From Budorcas taxicolor (Eukaryota; Chordata; Mammalia; Artiodactyla; Bovidae), in assembly GCF_023091745.1 (NCBI RefSeq), contig NC_068912.1, positions 105,579,567 to 105,643,566 on the forward strand: a stretch of 64,000 bases of DNA, read 5' to 3'. A model generated the notes under the pieces. The model was not told where the DNA came from, ran no database searches, and saw only the letters and a program-made list of their open reading frames with translations. How positions within the stretch are numbered: position 1 is the first letter of the stretch; each line of letters begins with the position of its first letter. Shown here one piece after another: positions 11,691-21,305 of the stretch. The position numbers and the translations under genes were made by a program.

Positions 11691-13045
11691 CTGCAACAGA
11701 CGTAGGCCCTCCCTGTCAATCACCAGCAAGTCATTCAAACCAGTCCGTTTGTCCCTTATCTCATGTCCTGCCAATGGGCTATGGGGCAAGGCCTAGAGAA
11801 CAAGAAGGGGGGCGCCTCAAGAGATTCCAAGACAAAGCAGGGACAAAGCAGGCAGCACACAGAAGAAGGGAAGAGGGAGAAAGGTTATTTATCTAGTACC
11901 TTCCATGTACTTTCTTTCTCTCATAAAAGCCTTTCAGAGAAACTTGGATTTAGGAGAGGTGAAGTGACTTGCCTATAGACACAGAGCCAGTAAGTGGACG
12001 GATTTAGGTTCTAATCCAAAAGGAGATAATGTGGGGAAAGAGTGCCAATGGATTCAGAGAAAATCTCCAGCTTCTCATCCTTCTTGGCTTTATTTTTTAC
12101 ATAGTGAAAAAGAGGTAACAACTTTCCAGGGTTGCTGTGGGAATCAAATGAGATAATGTATGTACAAGTGCCTGGCACATAGTAAGTCCTTAAGTAATGG
12201 AAGCTGCCTTGCCGAATCTGAATTCAAAGTTCAAACAAAGCTCTGGACCCTGTGCAGCCTTCGAGAGGTGGTCAGAGGTAGTCTGGGACAGAGTTAAGGA
12301 AGCAGGAGGTGAGAATTGGGATCTTGGTTCTCCAACTCTAGGTGAGTCGCTTTTAACCTCTTTGTGTCTATTCACATATCTACAGGATGGTGAAACTAGT
12401 CACTCTTATCCTGTGAACTCTCACATGGTTACTATGAGGAAGTAAGCCAATAAAAAGGAAAACTGCTGCAAACTGTTAGCTTTCTATACAAATACAGAAA
12501 ACTATTAATTCGGAGTGGAGAGAGTCGCTCTCTTCTTGAGACAACTGTAATAGGAGGCGGACTCCTAGGAATACAGAAATGGTCAACCCAAGTAAACCCT
12601 CTCACAAGCATAAGCTGTGTAAAACAACTCACAGACTGAAAAGTCAGAACAAGTGCAATATCATTGTCAGACATTTCTTAGCGCTCGGATCAACTAACTA
12701 GAGACTGCAATAAGATGCCAGGAAGACGTCACTGTTCTGCTGACATGATGATACACGTTTACGCTACACAGTGGAAAGAATCAGGCAATTCAAAAAACAA
12801 ATACTCAGTAGCTTGGATTTCAACAGCTAGCAAACAGGATACTCCCAATTTTCAGAAAAGTACCATACAAGAATTAAAACTGTTCAATTTCAGCTCACTT
12901 AACAATTTTAGAGAGGAACCAAATACAAAACCAACAGACAATAATACTTTTATTTTTAATTAAACTTTGAGCTCTAGAGAAATAAGCAATAATCTTCCCA
13001 TTGCTTTACTTTCAATATGAATAATAAAAATGAATGTGAATTCAC
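11691..13045 (-). other. NFYC: NFYC intron between coding exons 2 and 3
   Basis: A 1,355-bp intron, the shortest here. A MIR-type SINE remnant lies at about 12095-12195 (ending in the typical GCCTGGCACATAGTAAG). The 3' end next to exon 3 has an unusual, long open frame and a weak pyrimidine tract. Confidence 0.85.
12095..12195 (+). mobile_element. MIR SINE remnant
   Basis: Contains TGAGATAATGTATGTACAAG and GCCTGGCACATAGTAAG, the usual 3' half of MIR. Boundaries approximate. Confidence 0.65.
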
Positions 13046-13117
13046 CTTCACATCTTCATCCAGTTTCATAATCTTCTTAATACGAGCCAGTGGGAGTTCC
13101 TGTACTCGGAAATCTTT
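13046..13117 (-). CDS. NFYC: NFYC coding exon 2, histone-fold alpha-1 region, residues 36-59
   Basis: This 72-nt exon encodes 24 residues, KDFRVQELPLARIKKIMKLD followed by EDVK. It has a TTTCAG acceptor just above 13117 and a GTGAAT donor just below 13046. Phase is 0 at both ends, so it joins directly to the residues ending NLTV and to MISAEAP. The segment holds LPLARIKKIMK, the start of the histone fold (alpha-1 and loop L1). Its basic residues correspond to the H2A-like DNA-contacting surface known for NF-YC. The short length would make it invisible to a simple ORF scan; it is identified by its splice sites and family sequence. Confidence 0.95.
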
Positions 13118-14325
13118 CTGAAATGAGTAACAAGAGGTACGTAAATGGTAGGAATAATTAATAGGATGTGACAGGCAGCATGAAACCCCCTGGTTGATTT
13201 AGTCCCTCCTTTCAGAAAATACGGCAGGAGAGAAATCACAAATGAACTTAAGAAAACACAAGCTCTAGAGCAAAATGCTTCTTAACCAATGCAGAGCTTC
13301 CAACAAAGAGTTTTAGGATAAACTTACGATGCCTTCTAACAGGGCCCTCATGAAAAGTAACCCCAAACAATACCCGGTTCTTTGCCAGAACAATATAAAG
13401 ATGCATTATGAATGCATTTCCCCCCCTAAGAAAGTTTACCAGTCTGCAATATGCAGATTAAAATGAGATTTCTGGCCTTAGGGGTTTTTCTCCAAGTTGC
13501 CAGTTTTTCCTTCTAATCAAGGACTACAAGGGCAAGTGCCAGCAATACCCGACCACAGTGACCACTCTCTTCAGCCAATGTGACACTGGCTATTTCTGAC
13601 CTTTGCACCAACATGACACCAGAAACCAGGAAAGAGCTCCTTACCCATCACAGCACCGAAGGCCCTATCTTCAAAAACTGCTGGGGGTGGGGGTAGCAGT
13701 AGAAGAGTATGGAAAAAGGGTAAGGGTGAATTTATCAGCTGCTGTTTAGGAGTAGTCCTGTCAATTTTTTCTTAACAAACAAGACTAAGTTGGGAAGAAA
13801 CCATTTAACTTTACTGTGGAAAGGATTTAGGAAAGGAATTTTCAATCAGCCCTACTCAATTACTTGTGATTTAAGTGCTTTTTCATTTTATTTTGATACT
13901 ACTGGTATTTAAATACACAGCCAATAACGGATGCAATTCTAGAAATAAAAATCAACTTTGGGTTTCAAAGCTGCAAAGAAAACTGAAAAGGCAGAGATTA
14001 GCTAAAATCAGCAAAGTCCCTACTGGCACTAGGTGTCAAATGATTGATACTATAAGTGGTCTGAAATGTGATTCACCAAATCCAATATGCTCACCTGGGA
14101 ATTTACATCATCACATTACGGAGGAAGCAGCTCTTATTTGAGATTTGGTGTAATTAACACGCATTAGTGAATTTTCTTTTCGAAGACCAATAAAAAAATC
14201 AACTATACGTCAAAGAAGGCAGTGGAGCATTTTGGAAAAACATTATCAGCCTTCCCAGAATCTATTTTATGAATACAGAAGAACAGGAACTATTAAGATA
14301 AAATGTACACCAAGGCATCTGATTT

Positions 14326-14440
14326 TTTTTGGCCGCACCTTGTGGCATGCAGGGTCTTAGTTCCCCAACCAAGGATGGAACCCATTACCCCCTGCAGTGG
14401 AAGCGTGGCGTTCCAACCACTGGACCGCCAGGGAAATCCC
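14326..14440 (-). mobile_element. CHR-type tRNA SINE (inverted)
   Basis: Reverse complement of the ruminant CHR SINE (plus strand GCATGCAGGGTCTTAGTTCC and CCACTGGACCGCCAGGGAA). Imperfect duplications AAGGCATCTGATTT / AAGACATCTAATTT flank it at 14312 and 14441, so it is older than the Bov-tA copies. Confidence 0.85.
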
Positions 14441-14760
14441 AAGACATCTAATTTCTCCATCCAAATGCAACAAGCTGCTTGGCTACCACTGACGTCTACA
14501 AAACCCCAACATCATTTTTTTAATCTTTTCCTTTTCCAAATTAAGTATCAGCATTTTCCACGAAGCCTCTAAAAATCTGACTCTGGAGTGGTAGAGGCTT
14601 AGAAGTCCAGTTTACTAAAATTTCACCAGAAGGAGAAAGCATGACACATTCTAACTTTTTCTCCTCCTCTTTCATCTGTTCCTTCATGCAGCTCAACTGA
14701 TGGCAAATGTATGATGCCTACTACTATGTGGAAGACGCAAATATACTTTTCTTTGAACAG

Positions 14761-14967
14761 CTGGGCTTCCCTGGTGGCTCAGATGGTAAAGCGTCTGCAC
14801 GCAATGCAGGAGACCTGGGTTCAATCCCTGGGTTGGGAAGATCCCCTGGAGAAGGAAATGGCAACCCACTCCAGTGTTCTTGCCTGGAAAATCCCACGGA
14901 CTAGAGGAGCCTGGTAGGCTACAGTCCATGGGGTCGCAGAGAGTCAGACACAACTGAGCGACTTCAC
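14761..14967 (+). mobile_element. Bov-tA SINE
   Basis: Complete tRNA-Glu-like head plus A unit. Perfect 13-bp duplication TTTCTTTGAACAG at 14748-14760 and 14968-14980. Confidence 0.95.
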
Positions 14968-16371
14968 TTTCTTTGAACAGTCAAACAGTTTAGAGACTAT
15001 CACTTAAAAAATGTTATAATCCCCTAAGCTATACTAGAATGGAGGTGTAAAATCCCATAGGGAAGAGAAAGAAATGACCAACTGGCAGTGGTGGGCGGCG
15101 GGGAGGTGTTGGAGTAAGCAAGTGGAGTTGGCAAATGTTCCACACAGGGGCTGACACCTGAATGGTGTCTTGGGGTCCTGCAAATCTGCTTGCTGGAAAA
15201 GTATGTGAATGTTATTCAGACAAAGGACACAGCACACACAGAAGCACAGAGACAAAAAACCTGGCCTATTTAAGTTTTAGATGTATGACCTCATACAGAG
15301 GGGAGCAGCAGGAAAGGGAATGCTGGCTTAGGGCCAGACCCTAAAGGGATTTAAAAACAAACAACATTTATTTAACTATAGAAATTAATCACTGGTCCTC
15401 CTTCTTGTGTGGTGTATCACACAAAATGATGCTAAACAGAAATGCCAAAGAAAACGCTAGGGATGACAGTTTCTTTGGAAGGCCTCCCAGGATGATACAC
15501 ACAGCACAAGATTACGACCACGAGATTTAGGTCTCTTACAAGTGTGTTCTCATTTGGCTTTGTCATTTAATATAATTCCCACAACACTGTTCTAAGATTA
15601 CTGAACTAAAGCCCAGAGCTGATAAAAAGATCTCCTTCCCCAACTTGAAAGAATAAATATTACTTTCAGAATGTTTATGAGACTACAATTTAAAAAAAAA
15701 AAAAACAAGGAAAAGTCAAGATATAGTCCCACCGTGAAGAGAGGAAGAAACTTACAAAAAACTCTGTTCTAAATCCCATACATCTTTTTTTTTTGTGAGA
15801 AATTTTCTCATGATCTCTAAACCTTGAGATCTTAAAGGATCTTCAGATGTGCGTGTGTGGCTCATTCTCGCTGACAATAGCCCAGCTTTCTATAATCTCA
15901 GCCCAGCTTTCCAGTCACATGTAAGGCTTTATGACAAGCTTATTGGAGAGAGGCACCCCTTCACGATCGGTAAACTGGCTTTCAATTCAATGCTCCCCTT
16001 GTCACTGGCAACCATGCAACTGACATGAGTAACATTTAACTTCTTATCCTGATGCGAATGCAAGTGGAATAACAACTGACACATTTTATTCTTGGGCGTG
16101 ACATCAGAAAGGTGGGAGAGTGGATTCTCCCTCAGAACATCTTTGTGCTCCTGATCACAACCAAAGAAGTGTTTGAAAATGCTGCCACCTGAAACTGCTG
16201 AACTTCAAGAAGTCTGAATTCACTCAATGAGAGTTTAAAGCCAAATTACAGTCAATAGGTCTCAAGCTGAACTAAACAACATCTGGAGTTTCAAATAATG
16301 ATGAGGAATCTTTTGCAGGCCTACCTAGTCAGGCACTCACTCTAAAAAATCAAGATTCTACCTTCTCAAAA

Positions 16372-16553
16372 GCAGTGATTCTCAACATGGACAGCATGTT
16401 AGGATCACCTTGGGGAGCTTCTGAAACACAAGATGCCTGGGCTCTACCTCAGACTAACTGAATCAGGAACTCTAGGGAGTGGAGTCCTGGCATCACATTT
16501 TTTGAAAACTACCCTGGTGACTATAATCCACAGTGAGGGTAAAGGACCACTGC
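16372..16553. mobile_element. MER5A-type hAT-Charlie remnant
   Basis: Starts CAGTGATTCTCAACATGG and ends GGACCACTG, with the central GATCACCTTGGGGAGCTTCT segment. Inverted ends fit a non-autonomous hAT element. Confidence 0.8.
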
Positions 16554-16568
16554 TTTAAAGCCTTGCCG

Positions 16569-16745
16569 CTCAAAGTGAGGTCCCTAGACCCACAATGGCA
16601 TCATCTGGGAACATGAATGAAGTGCAGAATCTCAGGTTCCTCTCCAAACCTGCTAAATCAAAATCTGTTATTTCAACATGACCCTCATGTGGTTCACATA
16701 TAGACAATAAAGTCTGTGAAGCGCTGTTCCACAGGAAGGGCTCAA
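16569..16745. mobile_element. Diverged MER5-family hAT remnant
   Basis: CTCAAAGTGAGGTCCCTAGA, CATCATCTGGGAACATG and the ATCAAAATCTGTTATTTCAA segment resemble the other MER5 subgroup. It lies directly beside the preceding element. Confidence 0.6.
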
Positions 16746-17348
16746 ACAGCACAGGGCCTATTTTTTAGCAGTCCACCAAACTTCACCTCCAAGTTCTTGT
16801 TTAAATGGTTATCTAATTTGATTATAATGGTGGAAATGTCATCTTCCAATCTGGAGACACTGAAGAATGAAAAGATGTAACAGGCAATTAAAAGAAGGTG
16901 ACCAAAGCATTAAATTATGGCTAACTTGAAGGCTAAATGGGGTGGAGGGAGGGAGTTTGAAGGAGGATTAGAGTTTTCTTTAAGATTCAGCATTACTACC
17001 TCCCCACCTGCCCCGCAAAGGACAGAAGTTAGCTCTTTCTTCCCCACTTTCAAAGAGGTCTAGAGAGTAAAATTTAAAGCCAAGAAGTCTATTAATATTG
17101 CTCCCAGAGCTCTGCTAAGCAGGAATACAGTATCTAACACGATCATCCTGGTATATAATCATTTTGGTATGATTTTTAATCAACTCCAGTTTCAGGTGAG
17201 CACCACCTGGGTTTATGGACAATGCAGAGCTTTCAAGAATGAGGAGAGCAAGATGGCCAAGCTGAGACGAAAGACAAATTGTTTTTGCTGAACCGAGACC
17301 GAGACAACTGGGGCCAAAGTCTCCAATATGTCATGCACTATATCACCT

Positions 17349-17399
17349 GTGCTTAGCCGCTCAGTTGTGTCCAACTCTTTGCGACCCCACGGACTAGCA
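17349..17399 (-). mobile_element. Truncated Bov-A/BovB 3' fragment
   Basis: Short inverted piece (plus strand CGCTCAGTTGTGTCCAACTC and TTTGCGACCCCA) with no left part. Confidence 0.7.
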
Positions 17400-17832
17400 A
17401 ACTCAAATTGCTTATTTTTGGAACACCTCTGTCACAGTCTTAGAGAGACCACAACACCTTATGAGTGTTCTCATAAACTTCATTTACATTTGGATAGTTT
17501 GAACATAGATTTTTTTAAAAAAATCTGGTAGACATTTTGAGATATCAGCCTAAGAGGCTCTGCCATATCTGAGGAAGTCTGGTTGTAAGTGCTGCTTGAG
17601 CTCTACAAAGGCACACACTAAACACTAAAATATCAGCCACGTCACACAGGCAGAGGTTCAGTCAGAGATGCAGATGCCTTCATGCCATCGGCAGAGGGAA
17701 AATAAAAGTTTTGCAAAGGGACTTTACCGGATTCATTCTCACTCAAACCTGGCACTATGTTGCTTCACACTAAATCTGAAGTGGAGGAGTCTATGATTTA
17801 TTTGAACATTTACTGTGCACCTATTACATGCC

Positions 17833-18036
17833 GGGGCTTCCCTTGTGGCTCAGCTGGTAAAGAATCCACCTGCAATGCAGGAGACCTGGGTTTGACCCCT
17901 GGGTTGGGAAGATCCCCTGGAGAAGGGAAAAGCTACCCACTCCAGTATTCTGGCCTGGAGAATTCCATGGACTGTATAGTCCACGGGGTTGCAAAGAGTA
18001 GGACACGACTGAGCGATTTTCACTCATTCACTCACT
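17833..18036 (+). mobile_element. Bov-tA SINE
   Basis: GGGGCTTCCCTTGTGGCTCA head, ATCCCCTGGAGAAGG joint and AGGACACGACTGAGCG tail. It abuts an inverted Bov-A2 at 18037, so the two form a head-to-head pair. Confidence 0.9.
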
Positions 18037-18311
18037 GCTGCTGCTGCTGCTAAGTCACTTCAGTCATGTCCGACTCTGCACGACCCCATAGACGGCAGCC
18101 CAACAGACTCCCCTGTCCCTGGGATTCTCCAGGCAAGAACAATGGAGTGGGCTGCCATTTCCTTCTCCAATGCATGAAAGTGAAAAGTGAAAGCGAAGTT
18201 GCTCAGTCGTGTCTGACTCTTCGCGACCCCATGGACTGTAGCCCACCAGGCTCCTCCATCCATGGGATTCTCCAGGCAAGAGTACTGGAGTAGGGTGCCA
18301 TTGCCTTCTCC
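18037..18311 (-). mobile_element. Bov-A2 SINE (inverted dimer)
   Basis: Two A monomers in inverted orientation (GTCCGACTCTGCACGACCCC and GTCTGACTCTTCGCGACCCC) joined by ATGCATGAAAGTGAAAAGTG. A CTG repeat (its CAG tail) borders the left. Confidence 0.9.
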
Positions 18312-18376
18312 GAGTCACTCACTATTACAAGCCAAACATCATTCTAAGCATTTAAGAGATACCATGGTAGCATTCT

Positions 18377-18578
18377 GACTTCCCTGGTGGCTCAGACAGT
18401 AAAGCATCTGTCTACAATGTGGGAGACCCAGGTTCGATCCCTGGGTCGGGAAGTTCCCTGGAGAAGGAAATGGCAACCCACTCCAGTACTCTTGCCTACA
18501 AAATCCCATTGATGGAGGAGCCTGGTGTCCACGGGGTCGCAACGAGCTAGACACGACTGAGCAACTTCACTTTCACTT
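18377..18578 (+). mobile_element. Bov-tA SINE
   Basis: Complete copy with a perfect 13-bp duplication ATGGTAGCATTCT at 18364-18376 and 18579-18591. Confidence 0.95.
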
Positions 18579-18844
18579 ATGGTAGCATTCTAGGATTCTT
18601 TTCTTGAGAGTATGTGGAAGGAAAATTTTAGCCATCAACAGGAGAATGATTATAAATGACTTTCCCCCTTGGTCTTTCTCCTTACTCATAAAACTTGAAC
18701 TAAAAGTGAATCCCTCGAAGTAATCCACTTTTAACCTCTGAAGGACTAGCTGTCTAGCTACAAAAAGTTGGTCAACACCACTATCTTCCCTGATGTCAAT
18801 CAAACTTGAAAAGTAAATCCAGCAGGGTAACATCAAAGCCCATG

Positions 18845-19290
18845 TTCCTCTGCATTGCAGCATTATTCACTATAAGAAACAGAAGCAGCCCAAATGCCCA
18901 CTGACAGATGACTAGATTAAATGTGGTATATAGAAGGACACATTATTCAGCCTAAACAAAGAAATCCTGTCATATGCTACAACATGGATGAACCTTGAAA
19001 ACATCATGCTAAGTAAGTGAGACGAGCCAGGCACAAAAAGACAAATACTGTATGAGTCTACTTATATGAGGTACTTAGAGCAGCCAAACTCACAGAAACG
19101 AAGCAGAACAGTGATCACCAAGGGCTGGAGAGTGGGGAAAGTGGACAGTTGTTTCATGAGTGCAAAGCTCCAATTCCGCAGGATAAAAAAGTCCTGGAGA
19201 TCTGTTTTACAACAATGTGAATATACCACTGAACTGTACATTTTAAATGGTCAAAATGGTAAATTTTGTTGTGTTTTACCACAATCAAAA
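18845..19290 (+). mobile_element. L1 LINE 3' end
   Basis: Contains the characteristic L1 segments CAAATGCCCACTGACAGATG, GGATGAACCTTGAAAACAT, TACTGTATGAGTCTACTTA and AGGGCTGGAGAGTGGGG. Confidence 0.75.
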
Positions 19291-20273
19291 AAAAGAAAAA
19301 ACTCAAAGTCCAACAGAATACAGAAAAGCTAGGTGCTGAGTTTGAACTTCTAAAGTTCATTCACCTGGTCACTTGTCTGATTCTGAATCTGTTTCTGCAT
19401 TCAAGCTGGGACATGCTTGCTGCACTGCCTGGTCCCACTAGAACTCAGGAAGGCACTAGTTTTACACCAGGCTGACCCCAGCACTTAAACCTGAAAACTT
19501 AACCATGACATTATCCCCTCGGAACATACAAAATACCCCACTTCTGACTTTATAATTCCATTTTTTCCCTCCCTTCCGCTTTATATCTAAGATACTATTG
19601 ATAACGACCACCTTTAGACTGCAGAAGAATGATTTTTCAGTGGAAATCCACCGGGGAACACAGGCCACTCAGAGAAAGCCCAAACCAAGGTCAAATGTGG
19701 AAAATCCCCCATATAAACAAACATGACCCACAAGGATACCCAGAATATAAGGGGTTTTTTTGACGTTTATCACAATGAGAAGTTATTGTTTATTCTACTC
19801 ATTCATTACCTGTTTCTGTCTCTCCCAGCAGAATACATGTTCTGTGAGGGCACTAGTTTCGCCTGTGTGGTTCACAATAACTAGCCTAGCCATAGGAGGT
19901 GTGTAAGTATTCATCGACCAAATGAAAGCTGATCATGTATGTCAGAGATTAAAGACCAGAACTCTACGAAATCGCAGCATGAGTTCTACATCAGGAAAGA
20001 ATCCAGTATTTGCTCTGCCAGGATGCTAAAACCGCTGGGGCAGGAATGACATATCTCAGAGTGCTCCTTCAGCCATTTGCTGAAATGGCACCAAACACAA
20101 CATTCTTCATTATGGATATAACATCATACTCTCCCTTTTAATGCTTCAGATTCATCACTGTGCCTGACTCAGTAACTACTTAATAAATACTTATTGAACA
20201 AATGACCTGGGTGTAATTATTACACTGTAAGCTCCTCAAGGGCCAGGGTTTTGCTTCTTCTGTCAGTGGGTCT

Positions 20274-20475
20274 CAACAGGGATGATTTCAGCCCCCAGGG
20301 GACATTTGCCAGTGTCTAGCCACAGTTTTGGTTGTCAGAACCAGAAGTGCAGTGCTACCGGCTACAGTGATTAAAGACCAGAGACGCTGCTAAACAGCAT
20401 ACATGCACAGAAGAGCCCCTCACAACAAGGAATGATCTGGCCCGAAGTGTCAATAATACTGCTCTTAAGAAACCC
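20274..20475. mobile_element. MER20 hAT-Charlie element
   Basis: Starts CAGTGGGTCTCAACAGGGAT, contains CCCCAGGGGACATTTGCCAG and TGCTAAACAGCATACATGCA, ends CTCTTAAGAAACC, as in MER20. Confidence 0.85.
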
Positions 20476-20699
20476 CAATCTAAGTGTATCTTTTAATACC
20501 TGGAAAGAGTGCTGGCTTACAATAGATTTGTTGTCGAATAAATTGCCCAGCAGTTTTCACCAGGTCCTAGAAACCTAGCAGGGCCACTAACTCAGGCCAC
20601 AGAAATGAGCTACAGCTTCTGGAGGAAAGGAAGCCCTGCTTTTCTGCATTCTCTAAAAGATCTGCCTCACATTAAACAATCTCCAAGTCAAAGCATCCA

Positions 20700-20745
20700 C
20701 AGGCCTAAAGAAAGCCACTAAAATTAAAAAAAAAAAAAAATCCAT
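20700..20745. repeat. Short A-rich tract
   Basis: A run of 14 A residues at about 20727-20740. It lies about 160 bases downstream of coding exon 1 in the direction of transcription, where it reads as poly(T). Confidence 0.6.
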
Positions 20746-20901
20746 GTAGTTACCTCACCTAAAGTAAATTATATCTTCACCTTCTTACCCACAGGTCAGA
20801 AATGAACTATACCTTCGTAAATGTGCTTGAGATTAAACATGCTTTAGCCTAAGTTTTGATTATTCATCTCAAAGCTCGTTAAGTCTCTCAGTCTTCCTTA
20901 C

Positions 20902-21014
20902 CACTGTTAAATTCCGGATTTCTTCCATGACGCGAGGCCAGAAGGACTGCAGGCTCTGCTGGGCGTCGCTGCTGCCAGCACCACCAAACCCTCCTTCTGT
21001 GGACATTCCGACAG
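20902..21014 (-). CDS. NFYC: NFYC coding exon 1 (start codon exon), NF-Y subunit gamma residues 1-35
   Basis: This exon carries the start codon of the NF-Y gamma subunit, which forms a histone-fold dimer with NF-YB, recruits NF-YA and binds CCAAT boxes in the nucleus. On the minus strand a TTTTAG acceptor ends at 21015, eight bases of 5' UTR follow, and ATG lies at 21006-21004. Translation is MSTEGGFGGAGSSDAQQSLQ, then a stretch ending RVMEEIRNLTV. The exon ends at 20902 before a GTAAGG donor, in phase 0. Coding part is 105 nt (35 codons). The reading matches the known NFYC N-terminus apart from Ala10-Gly11, where I recall Thr-Ser in human. The small Ser/Gly head precedes the histone fold. 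The acceptor just before the ATG shows that at least one untranslated exon lies further upstream. Confidence 0.96.
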
Positions 21015-21263
21015 CTAAAACACACATGCGTGACACATGTTACACAGAAGGAAGCCAGGCTTTGTATCTATTTATACCTTTCCTTGTGGATGTTTTCACT
21101 CATTCATTCAGGTTTTCAGTCTGAGAAGATAATACAATTGTGCTGAAGAGGTTTTTCACACCAACTTAAGTCGGCAAAAAATGAGGAACGTTTTCCCTTT
21201 CATCCAGCTTATCTCACAGAGACTAACAAGAAGCTGAAATCAGAAAATCTAAAATTCCTAGAA

Positions 21264-21305
21264 GAAAAAAAAAAAAAAAATATATATATATACACACACA
21301 CACAA
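21264..21305. repeat. A / TA / CA compound microsatellite
   Basis: A run of about 17 A, then TA units, then CA units. Likely polymorphic. Confidence 0.9.

Larger units (their letters stand above)
13118..20901 (-). other. NFYC: NFYC intron between coding exons 1 and 2
   Basis: A 7,784-bp intron rich in repeats: a CHR-type SINE, three Bov-tA SINEs, a Bov-A2, two MER5-type elements, an L1 3' end and a MER20. Between them (15000-16370 and 16750-17340) I see nothing recognisable. Confidence 0.85.

Noticed and set aside
14761..14835. tRNA-like A and B boxes as a tRNA gene
   Set aside because: The GGTTCAATCCC B-box-like sequence is the head of a Bov-tA SINE; no cloverleaf with a proper acceptor stem. 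The same holds for the other copies.
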